Assembly: GCF_023634655.1 (NCBI RefSeq)
Contig: NZ_JAMKMS010000009.1
Coordinates: forward strand, 62,001-126,000
DNA: 64,000 bases
DNA from: Vibrio methylphosphonaticus
GTDB taxonomy: Bacteria > Pseudomonadota > Gammaproteobacteria > Enterobacterales > Vibrionaceae
Direction of reading: 5' to 3'
Shown here: positions 1-7,969 of the stretch, one piece after another
Layout of the letters: each line of letters begins with the position of its first letter
How positions within the stretch are numbered: position 1 is the first letter of the stretch
Made by a program: the position numbers and the translations under genes
The notes under the pieces: model-generated
Databases searched by the model: none
What the model saw: only the letters and a program-made list of their open reading frames with translations
What the model was told of the DNA's origin: nothing

Positions 1-143
1 ACCATCTTGCATTGGTTTTTCTTAACGTCAAAACAAAAGCTCACGCAAAAATCATCGCTTTTGGTAATGAGCTGCTTTTGAATGCGTCGTAGGGTTGCGG
101 CGGCATTTGGGTTGATATGCAGTTGAACTATCTTCTTTTCCAT
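1..143 (-). CDS. Start of a small protein, probable third gene of a gamma-mobile-trio (GmtX-like), cut by window edge
   Basis: Reading leftwards from an ATG at 143 there are 47 codons without a stop, and the window ends before the gene does. The visible protein starts MEKKIVQLHINPNAAATLRR and has no recognisable domain. A good ribosome binding site (AAAGGA) lies 6 bases before the ATG. It follows gmtZ by 63 bases on the same strand, so it is probably the third gene of the recombinase operon. That the third member is GmtX is inferred from gene order only, because too little of the protein is present to judge its family. Confidence 0.55.
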   Translation of the reverse strand, partial: MEKKIVQLHINPNAAATLRRIQKQLITKSDDFCVSFCFDVKKNQCKM

Positions 144-206
144 TTTCTGTCCTTTGTGGGTTTATGATGTATCGATAGTGATTAAGCGATGCTGTATTTC
201 TCTGTG

Positions 207-3200
207 TCATGCAGGATGTTTGTGGTGTGTGTGGCGCTGGAAATAAATTAGATACTCATAGATGTGATGCACGGTTTGCGGTGCGAGTGTGAGGTTATCT
301 CGAAGGGAGAGTGTGATATGAAGATCTGTTTTCCCTTTGTTTTTTTTCGTGACAATGACCGTGTCTTTTTCATCAGCAAAGTGTTCACGGATACTGTTCT
401 CTTGTCGTGTCGGGGTGGTATTTCCATTTGCCATGAGGTGAAAGGTGGCTTGAAAGCACTGAAGTTCGGGCGTTTTAAAGGCCTCTCGAAATAGGCTGCC
501 ATCTCGTTGATTGGTGCTCATTTTAATGAAAATCTGCGGTTTTCCATCGCTGTCAATCAGCTCCAACCTTTTCACTTTACGTATGGCTTTCTCCCATTTT
601 TTGCGCGAAACCCCAGGCTTATGTTTGTTGGAATACGCCCATATCGTGCTGATATCTGAAAAGAGGAACTGGCCTTTATTGTTGAACTGCCGACAAAACA
701 GCGTTTTAAGTAAGCTGTGTTGAACGCTCGGAAAAGGACGACAATCCGGTTGGTTAGCCCTTAACTCATGATCTACTAGCTCCGTTAACAATGTGTTTAA
801 GTGTGATGTCTCCACGGCGATAGGGTTGGCGTTGGGCTTTTGAGGAAATAAGTGGTTGCGAAGAACCTCTTCAGAGAATGACAATGTATAGTGTTTCTTT
901 TCTTTCGTTGAAAGCTGTGCGTAGTGTGCGTCTAACGCCGCGATGCGCCGAGAGAGATCGTTTGATCCTTTTTTTAATCCCAATAGCCAGCACAGCTCGG
1001 CTCGAGAGTAACGCTTATTTTCTTTTGGATTCCCCGATTTTCGATAAAATGGGTAGAGCCAGTCAATGCCGTGGACATAGTGTTTACGCGTCGTGGCGTA
1101 GTGTTTATGCCCGATCTCTCGAGTGAATTCCTCAAACAACACATTGTCATTGAGGCTAAGCGTGTCCTGCAATTCTTGCCAATGTTGAAATTGTTCTTTT
1201 AATACCTCTTGGGTCATCAATGCGTGCAGTGTTGGGGGAAGCCCAATATCAGTATCCGTGGCATGGCTGATAAAATGTAGGCTTTGAAGCAGATAGACAA
1301 AGGCGCCCGAATGCCTCAAATGATGAAACCGGACATCTTCGCCACAAATGGCTTTGATTGCCTTTGTGGCCGGCAACAAGTAATGCAGTTGCCTTGACGT
1401 CATGCTTTCATTTTCAAAACCAATGAGTGGCATTTGTGGGGAGCGGCTGACAATGCCCCCGCGAGTCGACAGTCTCGGCTTGAGTTTGATGCACATGCGG
1501 ATGAGCGTGGCAAATTCGGGCGGAAGGTAGATGTGCACCAATCGTGAGTGTTTACTTTTCGGTTTTCCTTCATTGGTCTGGGTAATGTGCAGCGTAAAAC
1601 ATTGATTGTCATCGTGACCATCTTTCGAGGTGATGGTCTTAGCCGCCCAAATGTCTTTAATTCTTAGTCGTGCGATTTCCCCTCGTCTGAGTTTGCCAAA
1701 ATAGGCAAGAATGACCGCACAGGCACTAAATAAACGCTGCAAGAAATGCCCGTTTTTATGACGGAGTAAGGCATGAACAATCTGGTGCAATGCGTCAATA
1801 GAGATGAAATTGGCATCCACATTGATGGGCACGGTGGGAGTTTGCAGCTCGCGTAAATTGATGTGATCAGTTAAATCTTGCGTCGTTAAAAATTTAAAGA
1901 AGCGGTGGAGTTTTTGTTGTGCACTGGGCGTGGTGAGCGTTGCATACGTGCGGTGTGCCCAAGCCATCAGCTCATCATGGTTTTGGCTGGATTCAAAGCT
2001 TAGTGGGGACGACTTGAGTATCTTCGTTAATCCTGAATATTGAGTCAGGGTGTTGTCGCTGAGGTGTTGAACCCGCTCACCGCCATAGAGAATGAGGTTT
2101 CTGACAAATAGGCCCGCCAGTTGAGGCAAGACATTGTGTCTTTGCCATCTCGTCACTTCGTATCCCGTTGGCTTTGTTTTGTTTTTCTTATACACATTTA
2201 AGAGTTGCTGGTGAGGCCATTGCTCTTTTCTGCCGGGCGCCACTTTTTCATACCACTTGTCATCCCAGGATTGCGTGTAAATATCATCGAGCTGTTTTTG
2301 TTGATTGGCAATGCGGGGGCTTTGCCGCTCATAGGCCACGTGTCTTGTTGGGTAGGCGATGTCTTTTAACAGCGTCGGCACCACATCGTCACGGTAAACC
2401 CAGACGGCTTGCAAGAGAAAATGGAGCTGCGCCTTTGAACAAGGATGGACTCGTGAGTCAGCGACGGCTGATGATTCGACGTCATGGGTCAGTTGACCTA
2501 TTAAGGTGTGAAGTCGGTCTGTAAGCCGATTGAGTCCCATCGATTGATGAGAAAGCGTTGCCGCGTTTTGCTCATAGAATGTGGTTAAGGTGCGATAAAC
2601 GAAGAGCGGTAAATGATAGCGAGTAAACGAGGCGTTTTCTGCTTCCTTGTCTTGCTGGTTTTTACTTTGATGGCCTTGGAGGTGTCTCAAGCGTAGATAG
2701 AGATGACCATCGACGATTTCAATACACTCTGGCGACGTGGTGATGTGATGGAGATAGTCGAGAGGCAAAGGGGCGACGTCTAGCGCGACGATTAAGGCCA
2801 CCTGCTCTTGGCTAAGCGAGACTCTCTCTTTATAGAGGATCTCTAATAACGCGTTGTATCCTTGAATAAGACGGTAGGCCGTGTGCGCGTGAGCGGTAAT
2901 GTTTTCAAAGAGCTTGGCATCATGATCGACCAGCTTTTTCTCTTCTGCTTGCGGTATTTCCCACCCAAGCACATGGTAGAGATAGAGCAAAATGGCGGTC
3001 AGTGCGCGTTGGTAGTTGGATTTGAGTGTCGCACCTTGGTGTGTCCATTGCCGCCTGAGATCACGTAATGTTGTCTTTGTTACTTGACGGCGTGCTTCTT
3101 GAGCCTTTGGCCAGCGGTTGATGACCCACTCGATGGCCTCTTCTGAGAGCGTCAAGGCGTGGTTTTGCTGTGCGTAATGCACGATGTGGTTGATTGAGAG

Positions 3201-3290
3201 GGAGCGCAAGAGATCTGACGGAACGTTTGTGTCGGCATTGTCGTCTTGATGACGACTCGAAGGCGCGCTGCGCGATATGTTATCGGACAT
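207..3290 (-). CDS. gmtZ: Large tyrosine recombinase, gamma-mobile-trio integrase GmtZ-like
   Basis: A protein of 1027 residues from the chosen start. Its middle holds a complete tyrosine-recombinase catalytic set: an Arg in KLRRGEIARLR (about residue 533), H-L-R-H in RFHHLRHSGAF (about 655), then GHKHYATTRKHYVHG (about 725-737), which gives the second His and candidate nucleophile Tyr. About 500 residues precede the catalytic part and about 290 follow it, far longer than ordinary phage integrases, so it is not a simple XerC/D type. The start ATG at 3290 has AAGGTG four bases upstream and overlaps the end of gmtY by 11 bases. A longer reading from 3377 is possible but lies wholly inside gmtY. 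Translational coupling with gmtY suggests the two act as a complex. The name is by overall architecture and synteny. Confidence 0.75.
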   Translation of the reverse strand: MSDNISRSAPSSRHQDDNADTNVPSDLLRSLSINHIVHYAQQNHALTLSEEAIEWVINRWPKAQEARRQVTKTTLRDLRRQWTHQGATLKSNYQRALTAILLYLYHVLGWEIPQAEEKKLVDHDAKLFENITAHAHTAYRLIQGYNALLEILYKERVSLSQEQVALIVALDVAPLPLDYLHHITTSPECIEIVDGHLYLRLRHLQGHQSKNQQDKEAENASFTRYHLPLFVYRTLTTFYEQNAATLSHQSMGLNRLTDRLHTLIGQLTHDVESSAVADSRVHPCSKAQLHFLLQAVWVYRDDVVPTLLKDIAYPTRHVAYERQSPRIANQQKQLDDIYTQSWDDKWYEKVAPGRKEQWPHQQLLNVYKKNKTKPTGYEVTRWQRHNVLPQLAGLFVRNLILYGGERVQHLSDNTLTQYSGLTKILKSSPLSFESSQNHDELMAWAHRTYATLTTPSAQQKLHRFFKFLTTQDLTDHINLRELQTPTVPINVDANFISIDALHQIVHALLRHKNGHFLQRLFSACAVILAYFGKLRRGEIARLRIKDIWAAKTITSKDGHDDNQCFTLHITQTNEGKPKSKHSRLVHIYLPPEFATLIRMCIKLKPRLSTRGGIVSRSPQMPLIGFENESMTSRQLHYLLPATKAIKAICGEDVRFHHLRHSGAFVYLLQSLHFISHATDTDIGLPPTLHALMTQEVLKEQFQHWQELQDTLSLNDNVLFEEFTREIGHKHYATTRKHYVHGIDWLYPFYRKSGNPKENKRYSRAELCWLLGLKKGSNDLSRRIAALDAHYAQLSTKEKKHYTLSFSEEVLRNHLFPQKPNANPIAVETSHLNTLLTELVDHELRANQPDCRPFPSVQHSLLKTLFCRQFNNKGQFLFSDISTIWAYSNKHKPGVSRKKWEKAIRKVKRLELIDSDGKPQIFIKMSTNQRDGSLFREAFKTPELQCFQATFHLMANGNTTPTRQENSIREHFADEKDTVIVTKKNKGKTDLHITLSLRDNLTLAPQTVHHIYEYLIYFQRHTHHKHPA

Positions 3291-4899
3291 AGCGCACCTT
3301 TTGTAAGTTGAAGTTTGGGGCAATGCTATTGACGTGTTGTAGGAGTTGCTGGCGGTGGAGGGGGAAGACATGGTCATTGCCGAGGTTTTCCCCGATGTTA
3401 GCGTGCCCCATCAATCTATCGATTTGAGCGTTGCTTAAAGAAGAAGGATAAACGTGTTCGAGTGCGTATTGAGCAAAGGCATGCCGTATCGAGTAGGCCA
3501 CAAAGGTTGCGCCTTTTTGTTTTAAAAACTGGCGCAATAGACAAGCTGAGACACAGTGCGCTTTGTGGTTATCATCAATCAGATACCACAATACGTCTTT
3601 TTTTAAGTCGAGGGCGTGCGCAGGTAAAAGTGACGTGAGTCTCTTTTGCAACCGCTGATGTTGATGGATCTGCTCGGCAAGATAATCGCAGATGAGTATT
3701 TCACGGTAGCGTCCCTTATCGCGCACGGTGGCTTTCTTCCCGGGAAAGTAACGCGCAGATTCAATACTGATGTGATGGGTGGGGCGAACACCCGTGCAAA
3801 TCAAAAAACACAACGTGAGGTGATAGGTGCATAAGTTGTAATAGGCGATGAATGCTTCAAGGGCGTTATCTTCTTGGATGGCGATGGCGCATGAATGGAT
3901 ATCATTCTCCAGTTGGCGAAATAGGCTCGCTAGGATCACCACATCAACGCTACGCTGGCTTCCAATCAAGACAGGCGAGTGCGCCGAACTGGGTTTGGAT
4001 TCGCCTTCGCGATATTGGAGTTGCCTGATGGTCTGGGCGGTTAATGCCAAAGGGACGGTGTGTAGTAATGTGGTATCCACAAAGTAGACGCTTTCTGTCT
4101 CTGAGCGGTTTTTTGTGCGTCTCTCTACGGTAAACTTTTCTTCAAAATGTAAGGCTCTTATTTCAAACACTAAGCGTTCAAGGTAGCGCTCATGGGCTCG
4201 AAAAATTTTGGCTCGTAGTCGGTCACTGGTTTCTTGTTGGTAAGACCGTGCATGGTCGTGATGGACCCGATGATGTTGATGAGACAATACATGCCTGGGG
4301 AGTGCGGAGAGGCCATTGTCGTTTTGAACGCATATATTGAAATAGTTAATCAGATTATCTTTTCTGCCCACAGACCGCTCTAAGTCATCCAATCCATGTT
4401 GTTTCCAACGCCGCTCAATCATCGTTTTGAGTTCGCCTTTTTCTCGTGGGTTTAAAAAGGGGCGCTCGTAGTCGCGCTGGGAAACAAACCGCTGAAAAAA
4501 AGGATTGAGCCGAGAGGGGACCGGTTGCCACAAATAGACGATGTCGTTTTTTACTGGGTAAGCCACGGCGTATTCAACCCAAGACGTGGACTCGTGCATG
4601 ACGGTTCGAAAGGCATGTTGTCGGCACGCTTTATAAGCGGGTTGGCGGAAAAGATCGGGCAGGGTGTAGTCGGAAATTTTGGCGCTGTTGTCTTGTTTTC
4701 TTAACGCGGCGAGCTCGCCTGTGAGCCACAAAGAGATAAACACAAAAAAGAACTTTTCTCGTTTTTGGATCGGGAGGTGGCGGCGATTTAAATTTTTGAA
4801 AATTCGGGCAAGTGACGTGATCGTGAGTTTAGCTTCAGGGTAAGGGGCGCCGCTTTGTTTGTTTCGGTTTTTTCTTTTTTCGCTCGCAATATAGCTCAA
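3280..4899 (-). CDS. gmtY: Tyrosine-recombinase-like protein, gamma-mobile-trio recombinase GmtY-like
   Basis: A 539-residue protein, first gene of the leftward recombinase operon. C-terminal recombinase features are visible: TGVRPTHH (Arg, about residue 370), YSIRHAFAQYAL (about 468, the usual HxxRH written as YxxRH) and LMGHANIGENLG (about 498). A nucleophile Tyr is expected 9-15 residues after the GH motif. None is seen there; the only later Tyr is third from the C-terminus (RYVR). The protein may therefore be catalytically unusual or act with GmtZ. The start is a TTG at 4899 preceded by GGGGGTGA, a strong Shine-Dalgarno. The rest of the protein is Arg/His/Lys rich, consistent with DNA binding. 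Upstream lie diverged repeats that probably mark the element end. Confidence 0.75.
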   Translation of the reverse strand: MSYIASEKRKNRNKQSGAPYPEAKLTITSLARIFKNLNRRHLPIQKREKFFFVFISLWLTGELAALRKQDNSAKISDYTLPDLFRQPAYKACRQHAFRTVMHESTSWVEYAVAYPVKNDIVYLWQPVPSRLNPFFQRFVSQRDYERPFLNPREKGELKTMIERRWKQHGLDDLERSVGRKDNLINYFNICVQNDNGLSALPRHVLSHQHHRVHHDHARSYQQETSDRLRAKIFRAHERYLERLVFEIRALHFEEKFTVERRTKNRSETESVYFVDTTLLHTVPLALTAQTIRQLQYREGESKPSSAHSPVLIGSQRSVDVVILASLFRQLENDIHSCAIAIQEDNALEAFIAYYNLCTYHLTLCFLICTGVRPTHHISIESARYFPGKKATVRDKGRYREILICDYLAEQIHQHQRLQKRLTSLLPAHALDLKKDVLWYLIDDNHKAHCVSACLLRQFLKQKGATFVAYSIRHAFAQYALEHVYPSSLSNAQIDRLMGHANIGENLGNDHVFPLHRQQLLQHVNSIAPNFNLQKVRYVR

Positions 4900-4984
4900 A
4901 AATCACCCCCCATCCTATCGAAAATCAGAATGTCGAGGGCGTGGTCACCGAGCCGCAGCGATGTCGTCAAAGCGTCATCATCAT

Positions 4985-5310
4985 AACGACATGGTGAAAG
5001 TAAGACGTTTTTGATGCTAGCGATAAGCACACTCCTTGTGGTCATATTCTTGGTCAGGCTAGTGATATGAATACTGTATATAGTATATTCTGAACTTCTC
5101 AGATCTATATCTTGTGGTTTATTATAGGTGTCAATGGACATTGAACGTCAATAGGTGGTTGGTGAATAATTGAGCGATAAATGTGCAGTTCATTCCATAA
5201 TCGAACAAAAACTGTCTTGTTAATGAGATTTGCAGGCAAAAACTGGCCGATGGCTTTTCATAACGTTCAAAATACGATTGAGCCTGTGGTTAGACGCGGC
5301 ATCGCGAAGG
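4985..5310. repeat. Direct repeat copy A upstream of gmtY
   Basis: This block recurs at 5697-6020 with a constant offset of 711 bp in its core. A 40-bp stretch (5103-5142 against 5814-5853) is identical, and both copies carry the same 22-bp near-palindrome (5069-5090 against 5780-5801) containing ACTGTATATAGTATAT. The flanks are diverged by substitutions and small indels, so the duplication is old. It holds the gmtY promoter region and probably the element's recombination or end sequence. An 81-codon leftward reading frame crosses it but looks non-coding. Confidence 0.75.
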
Positions 5311-5352
5311 TGATAGGACTTGATACGGACATGAAACAGTGAGGTGAGGAGC

Positions 5353-5475
5353 ATGAAAACGATGGAGCAAAAAATCGACGCTTATGTGGCGTGGTGTGAG
5401 CGCCACCTAGTGCGCATTGCGTATGTTGGTGTGGTGGTGTTGAGTATCGTCACGGTGGCGCTGAATCTATGGTAG
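5353..5475 (+). CDS. Small single-membrane-segment protein, 40 aa
   Basis: An ATG at 5353 begins MKTMEQKIDAYVAWCERHLV and continues into a hydrophobic segment (residues 20-38, rich in Val/Ile/Leu) ending in a Trp, 40 residues in all. GAGGTGAGGAGC sits directly upstream and would serve as a ribosome binding site. The layout is a short charged N-terminus plus one transmembrane helix. A decayed version of the second half seems to follow repeat copy B near 6010-6050 (GTGGTGTTGAATACC), so it belongs to the duplicated unit. Function unknown. It may be a real small membrane protein or a remnant. Confidence 0.4.
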   Translation: MKTMEQKIDAYVAWCERHLVRIAYVGVVVLSIVTVALNLW

Positions 5476-5554
5476 CGACAGGGTAAAGACATGGCCGTGA
5501 TGAAGTGGTTAGGGGAGCCATAGTGTGCTATTTCATGGCGTTGGTCTGGCGTGG

Positions 5555-5695
5555 ACATGGACCGCCTTTTCATTGAGTCGGCGCAGAGTGGATAGCAACG
5601 CTGGGTGTCTTAGGCTCAAATTGCCCTAGATGTAATCTTCTGATTTAAAATGGCTTTTTGCTTTATTGTGAAAAAACTCTAAGGCGCCGCACCAT
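5555..5695. repeat. Non-coding element-end-like sequence, copy 1
   Basis: This stretch shares ordered blocks with 12785-12975: CGCCTTTT..ATTG.GTCGG, then TCAAAT.GCCCT, then a T-rich GATTTAAA-GGCTTTTT block, and finally CTCTAAGGCGCCG.ACC. A third, weaker partner lies at 6060-6165 (GGCGCTTTTTC, CTGTCTCAAATGGCC). No gene is visible. The ordered sharing suggests a common mobile-element end or attachment region rather than chance. Confidence 0.5.
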
Positions 5696-5696
5696 A

Positions 5697-6020
5697 ATGA
5701 CAGGGTGAAATGCGTTGTTTTTTTGATAGTAACGATAAGCACACTCCTGTTGGTCGCATCGCTGGACGAAAATAGATGTGAATACTGTATATAGTATATT
5801 CTGGATTTTTCATATCTATATCTTGTGGTTTATTATAGGTGTCAATGGACATTTAACGTCAAGAGGTGAGTGGCGAATAATTGAGCTGTAAGTATGCAAT
5901 AGATCTTATATTTAAATAAAAGGTGTCTTGATAGTGATATTTGAAGGAAAAATGGGCCTATGGCTTTTCATTGAACGCTTAATACGATTAAGCCAGTGGG
6001 TCTCGTAGTGGTGTTGAATA
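5697..6020. repeat. Direct repeat copy B (711 bp from copy A)
   Basis: Diverged second copy of 4985-5310 in the same orientation, including the identical 40-bp core at 5814-5853 and the palindromic ACTGTATATAGTATAT box at 5780-5801. No recombinase gene follows it; copy A lies where that gene would be. It is therefore read as the left-over end of a second, lost or truncated, related element in tandem. Confidence 0.7.
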
Positions 6021-6191
6021 CCGTGATGGTACTCAGTACGACAAGTCAATGTAACTGCCGTTTTTTTGGCGCTTTTTCTTTTCTGGAAGCTAGAAGCGGC
6101 AAGAGCGAGCCACTAAGTTGGCCACTGCGCTGAACGCTGTCTCAAATGGCCTTTGTGAGTTGTGATAATGTCTCATGCTGAAATGGATTTC

Positions 6192-6214
6192 AGATCTCTG
6201 CAAAAGGTCATGGG
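6192..6214. repeat. Inverted repeat, left of fic
   Basis: A 23-bp block (ending CAAAAGGTCATGGG) whose reverse complement recurs at 7601-7623 with 21 of 23 matches, on the other side of the fic gene. A direct, weaker copy is at 7651-7674. It brackets a cassette of about 1.43 kb carrying only fic and its operator array. Confidence 0.6.
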
Positions 6215-6229
6215 TGATCAGGAGTAAAT

Positions 6230-6380
6230 TTAACCTATCCTAATTACGTGTTAATCCAATTAACACGTCACGGACGATATGTTAAAAATTCTAGAAATAA
6301 TTAACCTATACACTTTAACTGTCAGTTTAGATAACCTACAATGCACTACATGTTAGTTTTTAACTAAAAAATTAACCTAT
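6230..6380 (+). promoter_or_regulatory. fic upstream region: three TTAACCTAT boxes at exact 71-bp spacing
   Basis: TTAACCTAT occurs at 6230-6238, 6301-6309 and 6372-6380, precisely 71 bp apart, in the 180 bp before fic. Between them are the related GATAACCTA (6331) and an inverted form CTAGGTAA (6397). The 71-bp units are only weakly alike elsewhere, so the boxes are conserved beyond their surroundings. This is the pattern of a regulatory array. The likely ligand is the winged-helix C-terminal domain of the Fic protein itself (inference). Confidence 0.6.
6246..6268. promoter_or_regulatory. Perfect palindrome in the fic upstream region
   Basis: Arms ACGTGTTAAT and ATTAACACGT flank a 3-base centre (CCA), a perfect 10-bp inverted repeat lying between the first two TTAACCTAT boxes. 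The inner TTAAT/ATTAA resembles the box core. Typical of an operator for a dimeric regulator. Confidence 0.55.
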
Positions 6381-6410
6381 CAAGCTAAGTACACTACGCT
6401 AGGTAATTGA

Positions 6411-7520
6411 ATGTTTAATCCAGAAGTTCCTTACGATATCCCTCCGCTACCTGTCGATGGTATAGAGACTGTAAAAATCCTGAAGAAAGTGACACCTGCC
6501 GCGAGAGCACTATCCGCGTTGAATCAGGTTGCTAGGCTTCTCGCCAACCAAAACCTATTGGTTAACCTAATCCCAATATTAGAATCGAAGTCGAGTTCTG
6601 AAATTGAAAATATTGTGACCACGACGGATGCGCTGTTTAAGCATGAATCGGATTCATCAAGTGCCGATCCTGCAACCAAAGAGGCGTTGAGATACAAAAA
6701 AGCTCTGTTCCTAGGGTTCGAATCCGTATCAGGGGAGAATGCGCGTCCTCTAAATACAAATACGGCAATCGATATTTGCAGTGAGCTCATCGATAAACAA
6801 GTCGACGTCCGCAAGGTCACAGGAACGAACTTAAAGAATCAACGTACTGGTGAGGTCATTTACACTCCACCAGTGGGCGAGGATAACCTAAGGAATAAAC
6901 TGTCTAATTGGGAGTCTTATATCCATGATCATGATGTAGATCCATTAATTGCGTTGGCGGTTGCTCACTATCAATTCGAAGCAATCCACCCATTCCTAGA
7001 TGGTAACGGTCGAACGGGACGAATACTCAACATTCTATTCCTCATCGAAAACGAGTTGCTCTCACAGCCGATCCTCTACTTGAGCCGCTACATCATGCAA
7101 AACAAGGAGGATTACTATAGGCTATTGCTGAAAGTTACCCAAGAGGGCGATTGGGAGTCTTGGATCTGCTTTATGCTTGATGCCATCACAATCACTTCTC
7201 AATGGACAATCAACAAGGTCAACGCGATTGTAGAGCTTCAAAAGCAAACGTCGGAGCACATCAAAGCGTCTTCTCAAAAAACGTACTCACATGAGTTAGT
7301 TGAGCTTTTATTTGAGAAGCCTTACTTGAGAACGCGAGATCTGATTGATAGAGGGCTTTACCGCTCTCGACAAGCTGCGATAGCCACCCTCAAGTCACTA
7401 GAGGAGTTAGGTGTTTTGGAGTCAAAGACTGCGGGTCGAGAGACGCTATTCATCAATACGCGCCTTTTAGAACTCATGTCTTACGACACTAACGAATTTT
7501 TGCCGTTTGCATATAGGTAG
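6411..7520 (+). CDS. Fic-family AMP transferase with N-terminal inhibitory motif and C-terminal winged helix
   Basis: A 369-residue Fic protein, which by family would transfer AMP (or another nucleotide part) to hydroxyl side chains of target proteins. The active loop HPFLDGNGRTGR is complete at residues 193-204. The N-terminal part (about 1-90) holds S62-S-E-I-E66-N67, which fits the (S/T)xxxE(G/N) helix that blocks ATP binding in class II Fic proteins, so it should be auto-inhibited with no separate antitoxin needed. Residues about 285-369 look like a winged helix-turn-helix (RTRDLIDRGLYRSRQAAIATL). The gene stands alone, between inverted repeats, behind the 71-bp-spaced box array. Possible roles are autoregulated stress or phage response; target unknown. 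Confidence 0.9.
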   Translation: MFNPEVPYDIPPLPVDGIETVKILKKVTPAARALSALNQVARLLANQNLLVNLIPILESKSSSEIENIVTTTDALFKHESDSSSADPATKEALRYKKALFLGFESVSGENARPLNTNTAIDICSELIDKQVDVRKVTGTNLKNQRTGEVIYTPPVGEDNLRNKLSNWESYIHDHDVDPLIALAVAHYQFEAIHPFLDGNGRTGRILNILFLIENELLSQPILYLSRYIMQNKEDYYRLLLKVTQEGDWESWICFMLDAITITSQWTINKVNAIVELQKQTSEHIKASSQKTYSHELVELLFEKPYLRTRDLIDRGLYRSRQAAIATLKSLEELGVLESKTAGRETLFINTRLLELMSYDTNEFLPFAYR

Positions 7521-7523
7521 TAG

Positions 7524-7969
7524 CTCATCACCAGAGCGTCTCTGGTAGCTTAAGTAACCTATCGGGCATCGGTGGCGTCTTCATTGATGAGCCTAGCAAC
7601 CCCATGACCTTTTTCAGAAATCTGGTGTAGCTGAGTGCATACTCTAATCAAGCTGAAAGTCATGGGTAATCAGGTATTATTAAGCTGCCGATTTGGGAGT
7701 TGCCCACCGCTGAACACTGACCACTAGGGTAGACAGCGAGCTGGTCTGCATGCGTCTACCAGAGGACGATAAAGTGTGTTCCATGACATCAAGGTTGATC
7801 ATTCGTGGGCAAATTCGTTCCGATGGGGCTGAATTGTACAATCAGGATGGCCTTGTCTTGAGTTTAAGTACATGAGAGACAGCAACCATGAGGTGCGAAG
7901 TGTGCCTAGGTATGAAAAAACACATCTCCTTGGCATAATGGTGGATAAACCATCATAAAGAACTCGACA
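7524..7969. other. Gene-free stretch between fic and the 579-aa gene
   Basis: About 450 bp without a convincing gene. It contains the right inverted repeat (7601-7623), the extra direct copy (7651-7674) and a last TAACCTATC near 7552. A 30-codon frame at 7785-7877 (MTSRLIIRGQIRSDG...) lacks a ribosome site and is not called. The promoter of the next gene probably lies at about 7925-7960 (TTGGCATAAT is seen), but no clean -35/-10 pair can be assigned. Confidence 0.5.
7601..7623. repeat. Inverted repeat, right of fic
   Basis: CCCATGACCTTTTTCAG... is the reverse complement of 6192-6214 with two mismatches. With its partner it encloses fic. The third related copy in direct orientation is at 7651-7674. 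Confidence 0.6.

Noticed and set aside
3291..3377. 29 extra N-terminal residues of GmtZ
   Set aside because: Encoded within gmtY in another frame. The ATG at 3290 has a good ribosome site.
5069..5090. LexA (SOS) operator
   Set aside because: The left half TACTGTATATA fits a LexA half-site, but the right half lacks ACAG at the required distance, so it is only a half-site.
4896..5141. 81-codon leftward frame upstream of gmtY
   Set aside because: It covers repeat copy A, has no ribosome site, and in copy B the equivalent frame is broken after about 22 codons. Most differences between the copies in that part change the amino acid, so coding constraint is not evident.
7785..7877. 30-codon frame MTSRLIIRGQIRSDG...
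   Set aside because: No ribosome site and no support from neighbours.
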